Positions 15,133 through 24,058 of a stretch of 64,000 nt of DNA are shown piece by piece. The stretch comes from Fidelibacterota bacterium UBA7301. Its GTDB lineage: Bacteria; Fidelibacterota; Marinisomatia; Marinisomatales; TCS55. The stretch spans positions 1-64,000 of the forward strand of contig DKQT01000012.1 of the NCBI GenBank assembly GCA_002471845.1, in the 5' to 3' direction. The notes under the pieces were generated by a model. That model saw only the letters and a program-made list of their open reading frames with translations. It was not told where the DNA came from and ran no database searches. Made by a program: the position numbers and the translations under genes. Position 1 is the stretch's first letter. Every line of letters starts with the position of its first letter.

Positions 15133-16914
15133 ATGAGTGAACCCTTGACCCAATTAAAAACCGGCGGTCAGTTCCTGGTGGAACCGATCACCCAAGCTCA
15201 AGTGTATTCGAGGGAAGATTTTACTGAAGAGCATACCGATATATATAATATGGTCATGGAATTTGATCGTGACCGGATTTTGGCACAAAAGGAAGAAATT
15301 GAAAAATATAACCCGGAGCTGGCAAAATCGCTTATCAAGGAAATGGGTGAATTAGGATTATTGGGTATTGACATACCGGAAGAATACGGCGGTGTGGACT
15401 TGGATAAAGTTACCACCGCTATCGTTGCTGAAGCCTTGGTCCATAGCCCCTCATTTTCTGTGACTTGGGCAGTTCAAACTGGTATTGGCGCTCTTCCGAT
15501 TGTATGGTTCGGGACAAAAGCGCAGAAAGAAAAGTATTTACCAAAAATAGTTTCCGGCGAAATCCTTTGCGCCTATGGCCTCACGGAACCATCAAACGGT
15601 TCTGATGCCGTAGCGGTTAAAACCACGGCTGAATTATCAAAAGATGGTAAACATTATATTTTGAATGGAGAAAAAATATTTATCACCAATGGTGCATGGT
15701 CTGAAGTCTATACCGTTTTTGCACAAGTGGATGGGGATAAATTCAGTGCCTTCCTTGTTGACCGGGATACGGAAGGGTTTTCTATTGGTGCCGAAGAAAA
15801 AAAGTTGGGAATGAAAGGGTCTTCCACCACACCGCTCATTTTTCAGAACGCCAAGGTCCCGGTGGAAAATCTATTATATGAAGTCGGTAAAGGTGCTACA
15901 ATTGCTTTCAACTGCCTAAATATTGGTAGGTTTAAGCTAGGCGCATCCGGTGTCGGCGGCTCAAAGATGGTTATAAGCGGCACCGCGGAATACGCTAAAG
16001 AACGGCGTGCTTTTGGCCAATCTATTTCTCACTTTGATGCAATTATTAAAAAAATTGCCAACATGACCATCCGCACATTTGCCGCCGACAGTATCACTTA
16101 CCGTACTATCGGTTTGCTCCAAAATGAAATAAATCAATTGGATAAATCTGATCCCGATTATTATATCAAACATGGGAAAACCATGGAAAAATTTGCCATT
16201 GAAACTTCTATGGTTAAGGTCTACGGAAGTGATACAAGCCATTATGTAATTGATGAGGGACTTCAGATTTTGGGCGGCTATGGTTTTCTGGAAGAATATC
16301 CATTGGCAGCAGCTTACCGCGACGACCGCATTAATCAAATCTGGGAAGGCACCAATGAAATCAATCGCCAAATCATTACCGGCTTCATAATGAAAAAAGC
16401 ATTGATGGAGGAACTTCCAGTACGGGAAGCTATCAAAGAAATTTCGGCCTTCATGTCCAACAGCCAATTGAAACTTAAAGATAATACGTTGGCAGAAGAA
16501 TGTCAAGCCATCGAAACGGCAAAACGCTTAGCATTGTTTCTTTTTAATGAGGCCTTATGCCGATTTGGGCAGGATCTAAAACACGAACAGCAACTGACCG
16601 AAATACTCGCTGATATTTTTATGGATATTTATTCAGCGGAAAGTACAGTTGTCCGTGCCCGCAAGATAATGGCGGGTAATTCTCCTGAATCTACGGTTGT
16701 TGATATTGCCAAAGTGTTCACAATGGAGATGGCAAACAGGATTATGGGTCAGGTCCATATTGCACTTGGCGCAATTTATGACGGCACCCCCTCCCCGCTG
16801 GTGGATCGGGAAATATCTGAGTTTGAAAATCGCATGCGCTTAAAAACCAATGTGGTTGGATTAAAACGAAATATTGCACAATATGTTTTTAATAATAATA
16901 GTTACCCGTATTAG
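15133..16914 (+). CDS. fadE: Acyl-CoA dehydrogenase, long FadE type
   Basis: FAD-dependent oxidation of acyl-CoA to trans-2-enoyl-CoA, the first step of beta-oxidation. At 593 aa it matches the longer B. subtilis FadE / VLCAD-like branch, which has a C-terminal helical extension beyond the 380-aa core. Visible blocks are CAYGLTEPSNGSDA and ITNGAW (flavin/substrate domain), RRAFGQSI, ILGGYGFLEEYP and IWEGTNEINRQI, where Glu405 is the expected catalytic base. GAGGT precedes ATG 15133. It follows the TetR gene by 10 bases and precedes the thiolase gene by 6 bases. The electron acceptor (ETF) is not encoded here. Confidence 0.92.
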   Translation: MSEPLTQLKTGGQFLVEPITQAQVYSREDFTEEHTDIYNMVMEFDRDRILAQKEEIEKYNPELAKSLIKEMGELGLLGIDIPEEYGGVDLDKVTTAIVAEALVHSPSFSVTWAVQTGIGALPIVWFGTKAQKEKYLPKIVSGEILCAYGLTEPSNGSDAVAVKTTAELSKDGKHYILNGEKIFITNGAWSEVYTVFAQVDGDKFSAFLVDRDTEGFSIGAEEKKLGMKGSSTTPLIFQNAKVPVENLLYEVGKGATIAFNCLNIGRFKLGASGVGGSKMVISGTAEYAKERRAFGQSISHFDAIIKKIANMTIRTFAADSITYRTIGLLQNEINQLDKSDPDYYIKHGKTMEKFAIETSMVKVYGSDTSHYVIDEGLQILGGYGFLEEYPLAAAYRDDRINQIWEGTNEINRQIITGFIMKKALMEELPVREAIKEISAFMSNSQLKLKDNTLAEECQAIETAKRLALFLFNEALCRFGQDLKHEQQLTEILADIFMDIYSAESTVVRARKIMAGNSPESTVVDIAKVFTMEMANRIMGQVHIALGAIYDGTPSPLVDREISEFENRMRLKTNVVGLKRNIAQYVFNNNSYPY

Positions 16915-16920
16915 GAGTTT

Positions 16921-18054
16921 ATGATGGGAAATAAAGCAGTCATTATTGATGCGGCACGCTCACCGATTGGGGTGAAAAATGGTGAAATGGTTGGGATCCG
17001 TGCTGATGATCTGGCGGCACAGGTCGTAAAAGGATTAATGGATCGCAATCCAAACGTAAAATTGGAACAAGTTGAAGACTTAGTCATGGGTTGTGCCTTT
17101 CCCGAAGGTCCCCAGGGAATGCTTATTGGTCGTTCAGTGGCCACCCTTGCAGGATTACCGCAATCAGTCCCGGGAAAGGTTGTTAATCGTTTTTGCGGTT
17201 CCGCCATGGATGCCTTGCATCAAGTCAGCACAGCAATCGAGAGCGGTGATATAGAAGTGGGAATTGCTTCCGGCGTTGAAGATATGTTTTCCATTCCTCC
17301 CGGTGGATTTGCCCCGGATTTCCACCCGAAACTTGCGGAACAAGAATATTATATCGGTATGGGAGAAACAGCTGAAAACCTGGCCAATGATGGGAATATT
17401 TCCCGGGAGTCCCAAGAAGATTATTCTATTCAATCCCACGAAAAAGCCTTGGCTGCATGGGAAGCCGGTCATTATGATAATGAAGTGGTTCCCATTGATG
17501 TGTACGGCGAAGCCACCATATCAAAAGATGAAGGACCGAGAACACCTAACGTCGAAAAGATTAAAAGTTTAAATCCTGCCTTTGTTGAAAGAGGATCCGT
17601 CACGGCGGCCACAAGCAGTCCCTTTTCATTGGGCGCTGCCGCTTTATTGGTGACATCCGAATCCTTTGCCAAGGAGAATGGATTAACCATTCGTGCTGAA
17701 ATTATTTCCCGTGCCATAGCCGGTGTGGATTGGACACGCATGGGGATGGGCCCAATCCCGGCTACGAATAAAGCATTGAAAAAAGCCGGTCTTACTATGG
17801 ATGATATTGAAGTCATTGAATTGAACGAAGCATTTGCTGCTCAATCACTATACGTAATCCAAGAAGGTGGCTGGGACGCAAATAAAGTAAATCTTAACGG
17901 CGGTGCAATCGCCATCGGCCATCCACTGGGATGTTCCGGGGCACGAATCATAGGCACACTCATCAATGTGATGGAACAAAATGATAAACACCTTGGATTG
18001 GCGACCATGTGCATCGGCACGGGACAAGGAATTGCCACAATCATTAAACGGTAG
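16921..18054 (+). CDS. fadA: Acetyl-CoA acyltransferase (thiolase)
   Basis: Thiolytic cleavage of 3-ketoacyl-CoA to acetyl-CoA and a shortened acyl-CoA. The 377-aa protein has all thiolase signatures: the nucleophile Cys92 in VNRFCGSAMDALHQ, ELNEAFAAQ, NGGAIAIGHPLGCSGAR with the catalytic histidine, and the second cysteine in CIGTGQG. An AGGAG site precedes the start; ATG codons at 16921 and 16924 are both possible. It lies between FadE and the PAQR-family gene with 6-base gaps, so it is part of the same transcript. Confidence 0.94.
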   Translation: MMGNKAVIIDAARSPIGVKNGEMVGIRADDLAAQVVKGLMDRNPNVKLEQVEDLVMGCAFPEGPQGMLIGRSVATLAGLPQSVPGKVVNRFCGSAMDALHQVSTAIESGDIEVGIASGVEDMFSIPPGGFAPDFHPKLAEQEYYIGMGETAENLANDGNISRESQEDYSIQSHEKALAAWEAGHYDNEVVPIDVYGEATISKDEGPRTPNVEKIKSLNPAFVERGSVTAATSSPFSLGAAALLVTSESFAKENGLTIRAEIISRAIAGVDWTRMGMGPIPATNKALKKAGLTMDDIEVIELNEAFAAQSLYVIQEGGWDANKVNLNGGAIAIGHPLGCSGARIIGTLINVMEQNDKHLGLATMCIGTGQGIATIIKR

Positions 18055-18060
18055 GCGGTA

Positions 18061-18714
18061 TTGAATAGAAATTTAAAAGATCCTATGAGTGGCCTGACCC
18101 ACGTGGCTGGCGCCATCCTTTCTGTTATTGGACTCATACTTTTGATTTTGGAGGCAGTTAATCCCTTCGACCCTTGGAAGGTTGTATCCTTCTCCATATT
18201 CGGAACTGGCTTGTTTCTACTCTATGTAGCCAGCACATTATACCATTGGATCCCTGTTTCAGGACGAACGGAATCATTTTTAAGGCGATTTGACCACATG
18301 ATGATCTATGTCCTAATCGCCTCCACATATACACCAATTTGCCTAATACCATTGAGGGGTCCATGGGGTTGGAGTTTATTTGGTGTCATTTGGGGATTGG
18401 CTTTATTTGGGATGTTATGGAAATTGTTTCAGTTCAAATTCCCAAGTTGGTTTTCCACCGTCTATTATGTGTTCATGGGATGGTTATCCGTGATTGCCAT
18501 ATGGCCATTAATTCTACACCTTCAAATCGGTGCATTGATTTGGCTGTTTGCGGGGGGATTATTTTACACCGGGGGAGCCATTATCTATTCTATGGATCGA
18601 GAACAATCTCCCCGCAAAGGATTTGGTTACCATGAAATTTGGCATGTGTGTGTTCTTGCCGGCAGTGCCAGCCACTTTTGGGTCATGTATCGTTACATCA
18701 CCCAATATAATTAA
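18061..18714 (+). CDS. PAQR / hemolysin III family membrane protein (TrhA-like)
   Basis: A seven-helix integral membrane protein of 217 aa. It carries the conserved PAQR/TrhA residues: DPMSGLTH, ASTLYHW (Ser..His), FDHMMIY (Asp-His) and HEIWHVCVLAGSASHF (paired histidines that bind zinc in the family). Bacterial members are linked to membrane fluidity and energetics and eukaryotic ones are ceramidase-like receptors. The start is TTG 18061, six bases after the thiolase stop; ATG 18085 would cut the conserved DP. Its position inside a beta-oxidation operon suggests a role in membrane lipid homeostasis (inference). Confidence 0.85.
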   Translation: MNRNLKDPMSGLTHVAGAILSVIGLILLILEAVNPFDPWKVVSFSIFGTGLFLLYVASTLYHWIPVSGRTESFLRRFDHMMIYVLIASTYTPICLIPLRGPWGWSLFGVIWGLALFGMLWKLFQFKFPSWFSTVYYVFMGWLSVIAIWPLILHLQIGALIWLFAGGLFYTGGAIIYSMDREQSPRKGFGYHEIWHVCVLAGSASHFWVMYRYITQYN

Positions 18715-18731
18715 TTAGAATTGAGGATATT

Positions 18732-21080
18732 ATGAGTCAAAAATTTGAAAAAGTCGCTGTCCTTGGCGCCGGTGTAATGGGCGCACAAATTGCGGGGCAT
18801 TTTGCGAATGCTGGCATCCCTGCCCTCCTGTTTGATATAAACCAGGAATTGGCCCAAAAAGGAGTTGATGGCCTCACCAAACTGAAACCGAAACCATTAT
18901 ATAAACCAAAAAATGCAGATTTGGTAACCGCATGCACGTATGATAATGACCTTGAGAAACTGTCAGATGTCGATCTTGTAATTGAAGCTGTGGCTGAGCG
19001 TCTTGATATTAAACATACAGTTTATAACAATATTGTGCCATATTTGAAAGAATCAGTAATTCTTACCTCCAATACTTCCGGGATTCCACTTGAGGATCTA
19101 ACAACCGTCCTACCAGACCACCTCAAAAAACGGTTTTTGATCACCCACTTTTTCAATCCGCCCCGCTACATGCGTCTGTTGGAACTGGTGAAAGGCCCCG
19201 ACACAGATGATGCTGTCTATGATATGATTGCTGAATTTGGGGAAGACGCTTTGGGTAAAGGCATCGTCCATGCCAAGGATACACCCAACTTTATCGGTAA
19301 CCGGATTGGTGTCTTTGGAATGGCCGTCACCATGAATACAGCCATTGAGCATGGACTAACGGTTGAAGAAGTGGACAAACTTACGGGCACCGTTGTGGGC
19401 CGGCCCAAAAGTGCCACCTTCCGGACCGCAGATGTGGTGGGTCTGGACACCATGATCAACGTCCAGAGAACGTCTTATGATAACCTCCCGGAGGATGAAG
19501 AACGGGAAACATTTAAAATTCCAGAATTCCTCCAGAGACTGGTGGACGAAGGCAATTTAGGCGCCAAAACAAAATCAGGTTTCTATAAAAAAACAGATGA
19601 AGGTATTCTTTCGATTGACTTAAAAACGGGGGAATACGGTCCCCAGAAAAAAGTTCGCTTCGATGGATTCCGTTTAGCGAAAGACCGCCAGACCCCCGGC
19701 GATAAGATCAAGGCTATGGCATACAGTGACGATAAAGGGGGCCAGTTTTTTTGGGAAGTCCTATCCCGTTCATTGATCTATTCTGCTAACCGAATTCCGG
19801 AAATAAGCGATGATATTATCAATTTAGATAATGCCATGAAATGGGGCTATGGCTGGGATGCCGGTCCCTTTGAAGTGTGGGATGCTATCGGTGTGGCGAA
19901 GTCCGTGGTGAGAATGGAAGCGGACGGGAAGAAAGTACCCCAATGGGTCAAGGATATGCTGGCCTCGGGACGAACTTCATTCTATGAAATAAAGGACGGT
20001 AAACTGGAATACTACGATGTCCAATCCGGCTCCGTAAAAACAGAAAAACGCATTGAAAAATCCATCAACCTAAATCTCCACAAGACCGGCGGAAATGTGG
20101 TTAAAAAGGATTGGAGTGCCAGCCTCATTGACTTGGGGGACGGCGTTCTCAACGTGCAGTTCCACTCCGTACTCCAGCCTACCTTGAACCCCATTGATGG
20201 CTCCATCGGCCAAACTATTAATGACGGTATGGACCTCTTAGAAGCGGGCAAATACAAAGCACTGGTCCTTGGCCATCAAGGTCCCAACTTCTGTGCCGGC
20301 GCCAATTTAGCTAACATGATCCAAGCTATCGAAGCGGGTGCTTTTGATCAAATGAAAGAGACCATAAAACAGCTTCAGGACTTGACCCAGCGGATGCGTT
20401 TTTCCAAAGCCCCGGTAGTGGCGGCGCCCCATCACCTCACATTGGGTGGCGGCTTCGAATTGGTAGCGCCGGCGGCCCATCGCGTGGGTTTGGGCGAACT
20501 CTATATCGGCGCCGTGGAAGTAGGCGTGGGGCTGATCCCCGGGGCCGGCGGAAATCTGCGGATGATCCTTAATTTGATGGAAAACAGCGGAAAAGGGCGA
20601 ATGAATGCATTCCAAGTGGCCCAAAAAGCATTTGAAACCATCGGCTTTGCAAAGGTGGCCACCAGCGCCGACGAAGCCAAATTCATGGGATACTTGTTGA
20701 AGACCGATACAGTCGTTATGAATAATGACCACCGGATCTGGGCGGCCAAACAAAAAGCCCTGGAATTAATTGAAAATGACTACGAACCTCCCGAATACAG
20801 AAACGATTTGAAACTTCCCGGTACCGGTGGACGAACAGCTATGGCTATGGCGTTAAAAGGATTTAAAGCACAAGGAAAAATTTCGGCCCACGATGAATTG
20901 ATTGCCAAAAAACTGGCTTTTGTCCTCACCGGTGGCGATAAAGCCGGTTTGACCAAATCAGTGGATGAGCAATACCTCTTAGATATTGAACGCGAGGCCT
21001 TCGTCTCCCTGGCGGGGGAACCCTTAACTCAAGACCGGATCCGGTTTATGCTGAAAAAAGGTAAACCCCTGCGGAACTGA
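18732..21080 (+). CDS. fadN: 3-hydroxyacyl-CoA dehydrogenase / enoyl-CoA hydratase (FadN-like)
   Basis: A 782-aa bifunctional enzyme arranged as in B. subtilis FadN: dehydrogenase first, hydratase last, the reverse of E. coli FadB. The N-terminal NAD domain starts with VLGAGVMGAQIAGHFANAG; HFFNPPRYMRLLELV is the dehydrogenase catalytic histidine/asparagine region (His141-type). The C-terminal crotonase part shows NFCAGANLANM (oxyanion hole) and HHLTLGGGFELVAPAAH. It performs steps two and three of beta-oxidation, completing the cycle with FadE and FadA. It is the last gene of the operon; a strong terminator follows 24 bases after the stop. Confidence 0.93.
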   Translation: MSQKFEKVAVLGAGVMGAQIAGHFANAGIPALLFDINQELAQKGVDGLTKLKPKPLYKPKNADLVTACTYDNDLEKLSDVDLVIEAVAERLDIKHTVYNNIVPYLKESVILTSNTSGIPLEDLTTVLPDHLKKRFLITHFFNPPRYMRLLELVKGPDTDDAVYDMIAEFGEDALGKGIVHAKDTPNFIGNRIGVFGMAVTMNTAIEHGLTVEEVDKLTGTVVGRPKSATFRTADVVGLDTMINVQRTSYDNLPEDEERETFKIPEFLQRLVDEGNLGAKTKSGFYKKTDEGILSIDLKTGEYGPQKKVRFDGFRLAKDRQTPGDKIKAMAYSDDKGGQFFWEVLSRSLIYSANRIPEISDDIINLDNAMKWGYGWDAGPFEVWDAIGVAKSVVRMEADGKKVPQWVKDMLASGRTSFYEIKDGKLEYYDVQSGSVKTEKRIEKSINLNLHKTGGNVVKKDWSASLIDLGDGVLNVQFHSVLQPTLNPIDGSIGQTINDGMDLLEAGKYKALVLGHQGPNFCAGANLANMIQAIEAGAFDQMKETIKQLQDLTQRMRFSKAPVVAAPHHLTLGGGFELVAPAAHRVGLGELYIGAVEVGVGLIPGAGGNLRMILNLMENSGKGRMNAFQVAQKAFETIGFAKVATSADEAKFMGYLLKTDTVVMNNDHRIWAAKQKALELIENDYEPPEYRNDLKLPGTGGRTAMAMALKGFKAQGKISAHDELIAKKLAFVLTGGDKAGLTKSVDEQYLLDIEREAFVSLAGEPLTQDRIRFMLKKGKPLRN

Positions 21081-21104
21081 GTTCAGCGAACATCAAAGAG
21101 AGTC

Positions 21105-21138
21105 AAGGGGCGATGGGTTAGGTATCGCCCCTTTTTTT
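21105..21138 (+). terminator. Intrinsic terminator of the fad operon
   Basis: aaggggcgat (21105-21114) pairs with atcgcccctt (21124-21133) to give a 10-base stem with a 9-base loop, followed by a run of T to 21138. It closes the TetR-fadE-fadA-PAQR-fadN transcript. Confidence 0.9.
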
Positions 21139-21190
21139 GCCAATAAATAAATTAATAGTTTTAACTTTACGGCTAAATTTCAATGGGATA

Positions 21191-22333
21191 ATGACACATT
21201 CAAAAAGTCCACCGGCAAGTCTTTTGAATTATTTGAAAATTATTGCCATCCTGGCAATTCTTTATTTGTTTTTGGTGAGCATCGGTATGATCGGTTCGGG
21301 CTTCAAAGGCCTTGGTCGCGGTTTCGCCGAACAACTCATGTCCGGCACCGCTGCACCCCTCATTGGATTATTTATTGGCATCCTGGCCACCAGCCTCATT
21401 CAAAGTTCCTCTACTACCACATCCCTTGTTGTGGGCATGGTTGCGGCAGGCACTTTTGGCGAAGATCCTATCGTGGCGGTGGCGGCGGCCATTCCCTACA
21501 TCATGGGTGCCAATATCGGCACCAGTATCACCAATACCATTGTTTCTTTGGGACATATCGTCAATAAAAATGAATTTCGCCGGGCCTTTTCCGCTTCGGT
21601 AGTCCATGACTTTTTCAATGCGATCTCCGTAATCATTCTCTTCCCCCTCCAATTGTATTTCGGTATCATCAGCAAGACTGCCAACTGGATGGCCAGCCTC
21701 TTCCTGGGCGCCGGCACATTCACATTTAAAAGCCCTATCAAAATGATCACCAAGCCGACGGTGGAGGTCATCAAGGATTTCTTTAAAATGCAGGATTTAA
21801 TCAATTACAACTGGCTGCTGATCGTTGTGGCCTTAATCCTGCTTTTCATTTCTTTGAAATATTTAACTACATTGATTCGTAGTCTTGTTATGGAGAAACT
21901 GGAAGCCTTCTTTGATTCCCATATTTTTAAAACTTGGGTGCGGGCATTGTTCTTCGGTGTTTTTATTACTATCATGGTACAAAGCAGTTCGATCACTACT
22001 TCTTTGGTTGTCCCCCTCGCCGGTGCCGGGATTTTGCAGCTACGGCAGATTTTCCCTTATACCCTAGGGGCCAATATTGGGACGACTATCACGGCCCTCC
22101 TTGCCAGTTTAGTTTCTGGAACACACGCTCCTTTGGCAGTGGCCTTCGGCCACCTGGCATTTAATATTTTCGGCATCCTGCTTATCTGGCCCATCGAAAA
22201 AATTCGCAATATTCCAATTCAAATGGCAGAGTGGTTTGCAAAACTGGCTACCAGGAACCGAATTATTCCAATTGTTTATATCCTAGTAGTATTCTTTTTA
22301 GTCCCCTTATCCTTAATTTTCGCTGTGAGGTAA
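21191..22333 (+). CDS. Na+/phosphate cotransporter (NptA/PF02690 type)
   Basis: An inner-membrane symporter of 380 aa with the two inverted Na/Pi-cotransporter repeats. Each repeat has a QSSS motif: TSLIQSSSTTTSLV with GANIGTSITN, and IMVQSSSITTSLV with GANIGTTITA. ATG 21191 is chosen; the frame is open further upstream, but that would start inside the T-tract of the fad terminator. A PhoU-like gene begins 4 bases after the stop, the common partner of such transporters. Phosphate import is the expected role. Confidence 0.9.
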   Translation: MTHSKSPPASLLNYLKIIAILAILYLFLVSIGMIGSGFKGLGRGFAEQLMSGTAAPLIGLFIGILATSLIQSSSTTTSLVVGMVAAGTFGEDPIVAVAAAIPYIMGANIGTSITNTIVSLGHIVNKNEFRRAFSASVVHDFFNAISVIILFPLQLYFGIISKTANWMASLFLGAGTFTFKSPIKMITKPTVEVIKDFFKMQDLINYNWLLIVVALILLFISLKYLTTLIRSLVMEKLEAFFDSHIFKTWVRALFFGVFITIMVQSSSITTSLVVPLAGAGILQLRQIFPYTLGANIGTTITALLASLVSGTHAPLAVAFGHLAFNIFGILLIWPIEKIRNIPIQMAEWFAKLATRNRIIPIVYILVVFFLVPLSLIFAVR

Positions 22334-22337
22334 CAAT

Positions 22338-23012
22338 ATGACAATCATTAAAGACATCATAAACCTGTGGAAAGCAGAAGATTTGCTTTCTCAAGCCTGG
22401 AACAGTTCTTACGAAATGATGGAACTATCCCGGGAGATATTCAACCAGGCCATTCAATACTTAAGGCATAAAGAAAATATTGAAACCCTGAAAGCGCTTA
22501 AAAAACGTGACCAGGAGATCAATGCCTTCCAGCAGGAAGTTCGCCGCAAAGTATTAACCCACTACGCTATTGAACAAGATACAAAGGATATGGTCAATGG
22601 GCTGATCTTAATCAACATGGTTGTGGACATCGAGCGCATCGGGGATTATTGTAAAAATATTTTGGACTTGGCAATAAATTATCCGGATCAAATCATTGCC
22701 GAGGATATCGAGAATGACCTGGCTATCATTGAAGAAGAGGTCAAGGAACGATTTGATAAAACTATTGAAGCGATCCACACCCAGGATTCGGATATAGCAA
22801 AATCTTTAATGGAAGGGTACCGGGAACAGATGACAGGAAAATCCGATAACATCGTTAATGGTATTCTTCGAGGTGATCTGGAATTTGGATCTACTACCAA
22901 AACATCAGCAATAGCGCTTTACGCAAGATATTTAAAAAGGATTGGCGCCCACCTGAAGAATATTACCACAACCTTAGTTAATCCTTTCGACTCTATCGGC
23001 TATAAAAAATAA
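22338..23012 (+). CDS. PhoU-like regulator of the Na/Pi cotransporter
   Basis: A 224-aa all-helical protein with PhoU-type repeats; the block VVDIERIGDYCKNILDLA is the metal-binding E/DxxxD motif of PhoU domains. Such proteins often accompany or are fused to Na/Pi cotransporters and regulate flux. It is cytoplasmic, with no signal peptide. It is encoded immediately after the transporter (4 bases) and 10 bases before a porin remnant, so the original operon may have combined inner-membrane and outer-membrane phosphate uptake. Confidence 0.85.
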   Translation: MTIIKDIINLWKAEDLLSQAWNSSYEMMELSREIFNQAIQYLRHKENIETLKALKKRDQEINAFQQEVRRKVLTHYAIEQDTKDMVNGLILINMVVDIERIGDYCKNILDLAINYPDQIIAEDIENDLAIIEEEVKERFDKTIEAIHTQDSDIAKSLMEGYREQMTGKSDNIVNGILRGDLEFGSTTKTSAIALYARYLKRIGAHLKNITTTLVNPFDSIGYKK

Positions 23013-23022
23013 CGAAAAAACA

Positions 23023-23274
23023 ATGAGAAAAATCTTCCTGGCTTTGGTTGTTTAGACAATAGGTGCGTCCTCTTGGATATCTGGGCAGGATATCAACGGC
23101 AATACTTTCTTCAATTACACGCACGCAAGCGAAAAAGATGCAATAAACAGATTTGACCTGAAACGAGTATACTTCACAGTTCAGAAAAAGGTATCCGATA
23201 AAATTACCTATAAATTTCAGACCGATTTGGATTATAAAAGCTCTCCTAAAAATATTTACGTTAAAATTTTATAA
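23023..23274 (+). pseudogene. Remnant of a porin gene (premature stop and truncation)
   Basis: Reading ATG 23023 gives MRKIFLALVV, then an in-frame TAG at 23053-23055, then a continuous frame: TIGASSWISGQ (rest of a signal peptide), GNTFFNYTHASEKDA, RFDLKRVYFTVQKKVSDKI and YKFQTDLDYKSS, ending at TAA 23272-23274. This is the recognisable N-terminus of an FCB-type outer-membrane porin (signal peptide plus first strands), stopped at codon 11 and cut after about 83 codons. The 3' end overlaps the stop of the convergent LolA-like gene by 6 bases. It follows the Na/Pi transporter and PhoU genes, so it may once have been a phosphate porin (inference). Confidence 0.75.
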
Positions 23275-24042
23275 CCGCTTTAAAAAGCTTTCTGTAAATA
23301 CATTGTCTTTTAATTCCTGGTCATAGTCCACCTTCAGTACATCCAGTTCCGTACGGTGGTTATTTTTCAGGTTTTTCATGATCATTTTCGTAGCCGTCCA
23401 GTAATCACCATTTTTGACATGATCAGGAATATCAAGAATCTTGAAACGATCCCCTTTTTTATTGAAGAATACCACCCTTTTCATGAGTGAATTATGTTTT
23501 TCCACCCACACGATTCGGGAACTGTACTGCCCTCCTTTTTCTTTCGGCTTTGCCTCCACCTTATAGCAGGATGAGCCATGGATGGATTCCTCGCCCAAAA
23601 GTTCATATTCATCTGCGTCCAAGTTTCTCCCGGACAGATCTTCATAACTGAAATCCGTGCCCATAAAACTGCGGCCCTTCTCTTTGGTGCGAATGCGTTT
23701 TACTTTTTTCAAAGCCGGAAGGTACAACCATTGATCATCCGGATTGGAACCAACTTTATCCCATGTGAGGAATCCGGTACCTTTAACCTCTTTCGGTTTG
23801 GAAAACCTTAGTAGAGATTTGGATTTGAATTTGCCATCCTCATACTTTTTTTCGATGCTGGTCAATTCCCTCGACCGGCGTCTTTCTTTTTTGCCTTTCA
23901 TAGAGATTAACGTCATTTTGAGTTGTGTCTGGATGTCAATCGGCTTTTTAATCTGATCCAGTTTTTCCATAATCGCCCGCCCGGTTGGTTGTGCAGTAAG
24001 AAAAGCACTCAGCAGGTAAATAAATATTATTAATCTGGTCAT
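23269..24042 (-). CDS. LolA-like outer-membrane lipoprotein-sorting protein, copy 1
   Basis: A secreted 257-aa protein with signal peptide (MTRLIIFIYLLSAFLTAQ). The body matches the LolA-like family (PF17131-type) usually annotated 'outer membrane lipoprotein-sorting protein': SLLRFSKPKEVKGTGFLTW, DDQWLYLPALKKVKRI, the hallmark FMGTDFSYEDL and a late VWVEKHNSLMKRVVFF. It probably carries a lipid or hydrophobic ligand across the periplasm. It is the last gene of an operon TetR-RND-LolA-like-barrel-LolA-like, 16 bases after the barrel gene. Confidence 0.85.
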   Translation of the reverse strand: MTRLIIFIYLLSAFLTAQPTGRAIMEKLDQIKKPIDIQTQLKMTLISMKGKKERRRSRELTSIEKKYEDGKFKSKSLLRFSKPKEVKGTGFLTWDKVGSNPDDQWLYLPALKKVKRIRTKEKGRSFMGTDFSYEDLSGRNLDADEYELLGEESIHGSSCYKVEAKPKEKGGQYSSRIVWVEKHNSLMKRVVFFNKKGDRFKILDIPDHVKNGDYWTATKMIMKNLKNNHRTELDVLKVDYDQELKDNVFTESFLKRL

Positions 24043-24058
24043 ACCAGAATTTAATGGA

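Noticed and set aside
15961..16506. A 181-codon minus-strand frame
   Set aside because: Antisense shadow of fadE, which has all its catalytic motifs.
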